Assembly: GCF_030067705.1 (NCBI RefSeq)
Contig: NZ_JASJEX010000003.1
Coordinates: 124,001 to 188,000 of the forward strand
Direction: 5' to 3'
DNA length: 64,000 nucleotides
Origin: Kribbibacterium absianum
GTDB lineage: Bacteria > Actinomycetota > Coriobacteriia > Coriobacteriales > Atopobiaceae
The notes under the pieces are model-generated. The model was not told the DNA's origin. It saw nothing but the letters and a program-made list of their open reading frames with translations, and did no database searches. How positions within the stretch are numbered: the first letter of the stretch is position 1; every line of letters begins with the position of its first letter. Of the stretch, positions 63,066-64,000 are shown in pieces. Both the position numbers and the translations under genes were made by a program.

Positions 63066-63947
63066 ATGACCAAGCAAAGGCTCGCCGTCACCGGCGCCAA
63101 CGGCTACATCGCGTCGCTCGTTCGGCTGTACAACGGCCAGGAGTACGACATCGTCCCCGTCACGCGTCACGATGTGGACTTCTCAGACCCCGGCGCCGTT
63201 CGGGCGTTCTTCGAGGGCCTCGACTTCGACATCGTGTTCCACACGGCGGCTGTGGCCACGACCGCCCTCTGCGAGAACGAGCCGGAGCTCACGCACCGCA
63301 TCAACGTCGAGTCGCCCATCGAGCTGGCCACGGTCTGCGGCGAGCGCGGCAAGCGGTTGGTCTTCATCACCACCGAGCAGACGTTCAACGCCAAGACCGA
63401 GGGTGCGCCGTTCGCCGAGAGCGCGGAGCCCGAGAGCCACAGCCACTACGGTCGGCAAAAGACCGAGGTGGACGCATGGCTCGCGACGAGCGACGTGGAC
63501 TACGTGACGCTGCGCTTGAGCTGGATGTTCGGGCTCCCGATGCCGGGTGTGAAGCCGAGCCCCAACGTGGCGCTGCAGGTGCTCGACGCCATCCGCACGC
63601 ACGAGCCCGCGTCCTTCAAGGTGCACGACCGCCGCGGCCTCACCTACGCACAGCTGCTGGCCGAGAAGTTCCCCCGGCTGGCGAGGCTGCCGCGGGGCCA
63701 GTACAACGTCTCCTCCGAGACGGGCCTCACCCCGTATGGGGCCGCCCGGTACCTTGCCGCCGCACTCGGCGCCGACGACGAGCTCGTGGCCCAGGTGATC
63801 CTGCCGGACCTGGAGAGCTACGCCGACGCGCCGCGCGACTACCGCCTCGACACCGAGAAGCTGGCCGAGCAGGGCATCTCCTTTGGGACCTTCGAGGAGA
63901 ACGTGGCCCGCATGATGAGGGACTTCGGCTATCCCGAGCGCGGCTGA
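63066..63947 (+). CDS. RmlD-like sugar-nucleotide reductase / NAD(P)-dependent epimerase family
   Basis: A 293-residue Rossmann protein with TGANGYIASL, FHTAAVATTALCENEP, TTEQTF and catalytic Tyr-Lys in HYGRQK. This resembles dTDP-4-dehydrorhamnose reductase, but no other rhamnose gene is nearby, so the substrate is open. The ATG at 63066 is 5 bases after GAAAGGA. It is divergent from manA. Confidence 0.8.
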   Translation: MTKQRLAVTGANGYIASLVRLYNGQEYDIVPVTRHDVDFSDPGAVRAFFEGLDFDIVFHTAAVATTALCENEPELTHRINVESPIELATVCGERGKRLVFITTEQTFNAKTEGAPFAESAEPESHSHYGRQKTEVDAWLATSDVDYVTLRLSWMFGLPMPGVKPSPNVALQVLDAIRTHEPASFKVHDRRGLTYAQLLAEKFPRLARLPRGQYNVSSETGLTPYGAARYLAAALGADDELVAQVILPDLESYADAPRDYRLDTEKLAEQGISFGTFEENVARMMRDFGYPERG

Positions 63948-63970
63948 CACGGGCGCTGCGCAAGGCCAGG

Positions 63971-64000
63971 TCACCCCACGAGCGTCATCTGCATCACGTA
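63971..64000 (-). CDS. Possible C-terminal end of a gene cut by the window edge
   Basis: Read on the minus strand, the last bases give YVMQMTLVG followed by TGA (63971-63973). It faces the RmlD-like gene 24 bases away, a normal convergent distance. The piece is too short to identify. Confidence 0.3.
   Translation of the reverse strand, partial: YVMQMTLVG

Overview
The window is high-GC DNA (codons end mostly in G or C) that looks like the chromosome of a gut-associated actinobacterium of the class Coriobacteriia (Olsenella/Collinsella/Atopobium type). The assignment is an inference from four things: the GC-rich actinobacterial style, the mix of PTS sugar genes with a bile-salt-hydrolase-like enzyme and L-fucose catabolism, a MurE that lacks the meso-DAP signature, and the fused 2-hydroxyacyl-CoA dehydratase-type proteins of anaerobes. 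No prophage, insertion sequence, rRNA gene or CRISPR array is visible. Both ends cut into genes.

Layout. 1-6.7 kb: a double ABC exporter (cut by the left edge), a YczE-like membrane protein, a SlyD-like FKBP lipoprotein, SfsA and a soluble hybrid histidine kinase. 7.0-11.9 kb: a leucine operon leuA-leuC-leuD-leuB behind a leader peptide and attenuator. 12.0-13.3 kb: an anchored transglutaminase-like protein. 13.5-19.6 kb: pstS-pstC-pstA-pstB followed directly by a response regulator and histidine kinase, with a PHO-box-like array of direct repeats upstream. 19.7-22.8 kb: an MFS transporter and a choloylglycine-hydrolase family enzyme. 22.9-29.3 kb: an L-fucose oxidation operon (two-piece UxaA-type dehydratase, short-chain dehydrogenase, FucP, lactonase, DapA-type aldolase) with a divergent IclR regulator and a perfect palindromic operator. 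29.7-39.1 kb: GNAT, YxeA, tyrosine phosphatase, two 2-hydroxyacyl-CoA dehydratase-type proteins (one fused to its activator ATPase), an M16C peptidase and a DMT transporter. 39.2-43.3 kb: secreted coiled-coil cell-wall protein, UspA, UppP and a second DMT transporter. 43.5-47.6 kb: metF, a separate MetH reactivation domain and metH. 47.7-52.5 kb: pcrA, mscS, degV and a small acidic protein. 52.7-57.5 kb: tRNA-Val, murE, a Cys-rich membrane protein, gpmA and a glutamine-synthetase homologue with altered active-site motifs. 57.6-64.0 kb: amino-acid-binding lipoprotein, fructose PTS IIBC and 1-phosphofructokinase, a glucose-type IIA, mannose-6-phosphate isomerase and an RmlD-like reductase.

The most striking unexplained signal lies between the genes. 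The window is peppered with short palindromic elements from several families that differ in sequence but share geometry. The main family is a 29-bp unit, TGGAC-N19-GTCCA, with 16 full copies in six clusters. Units repeat with exactly 4-bp spacers (33-bp period), and reverse-oriented copies always lie to the left of forward-oriented copies. Copies sit inside the leu, pst and fru operons and, in pstB, apparently in frame within the coding sequence. Two other families have the same 5-6 bp arm / 19-bp interior layout.
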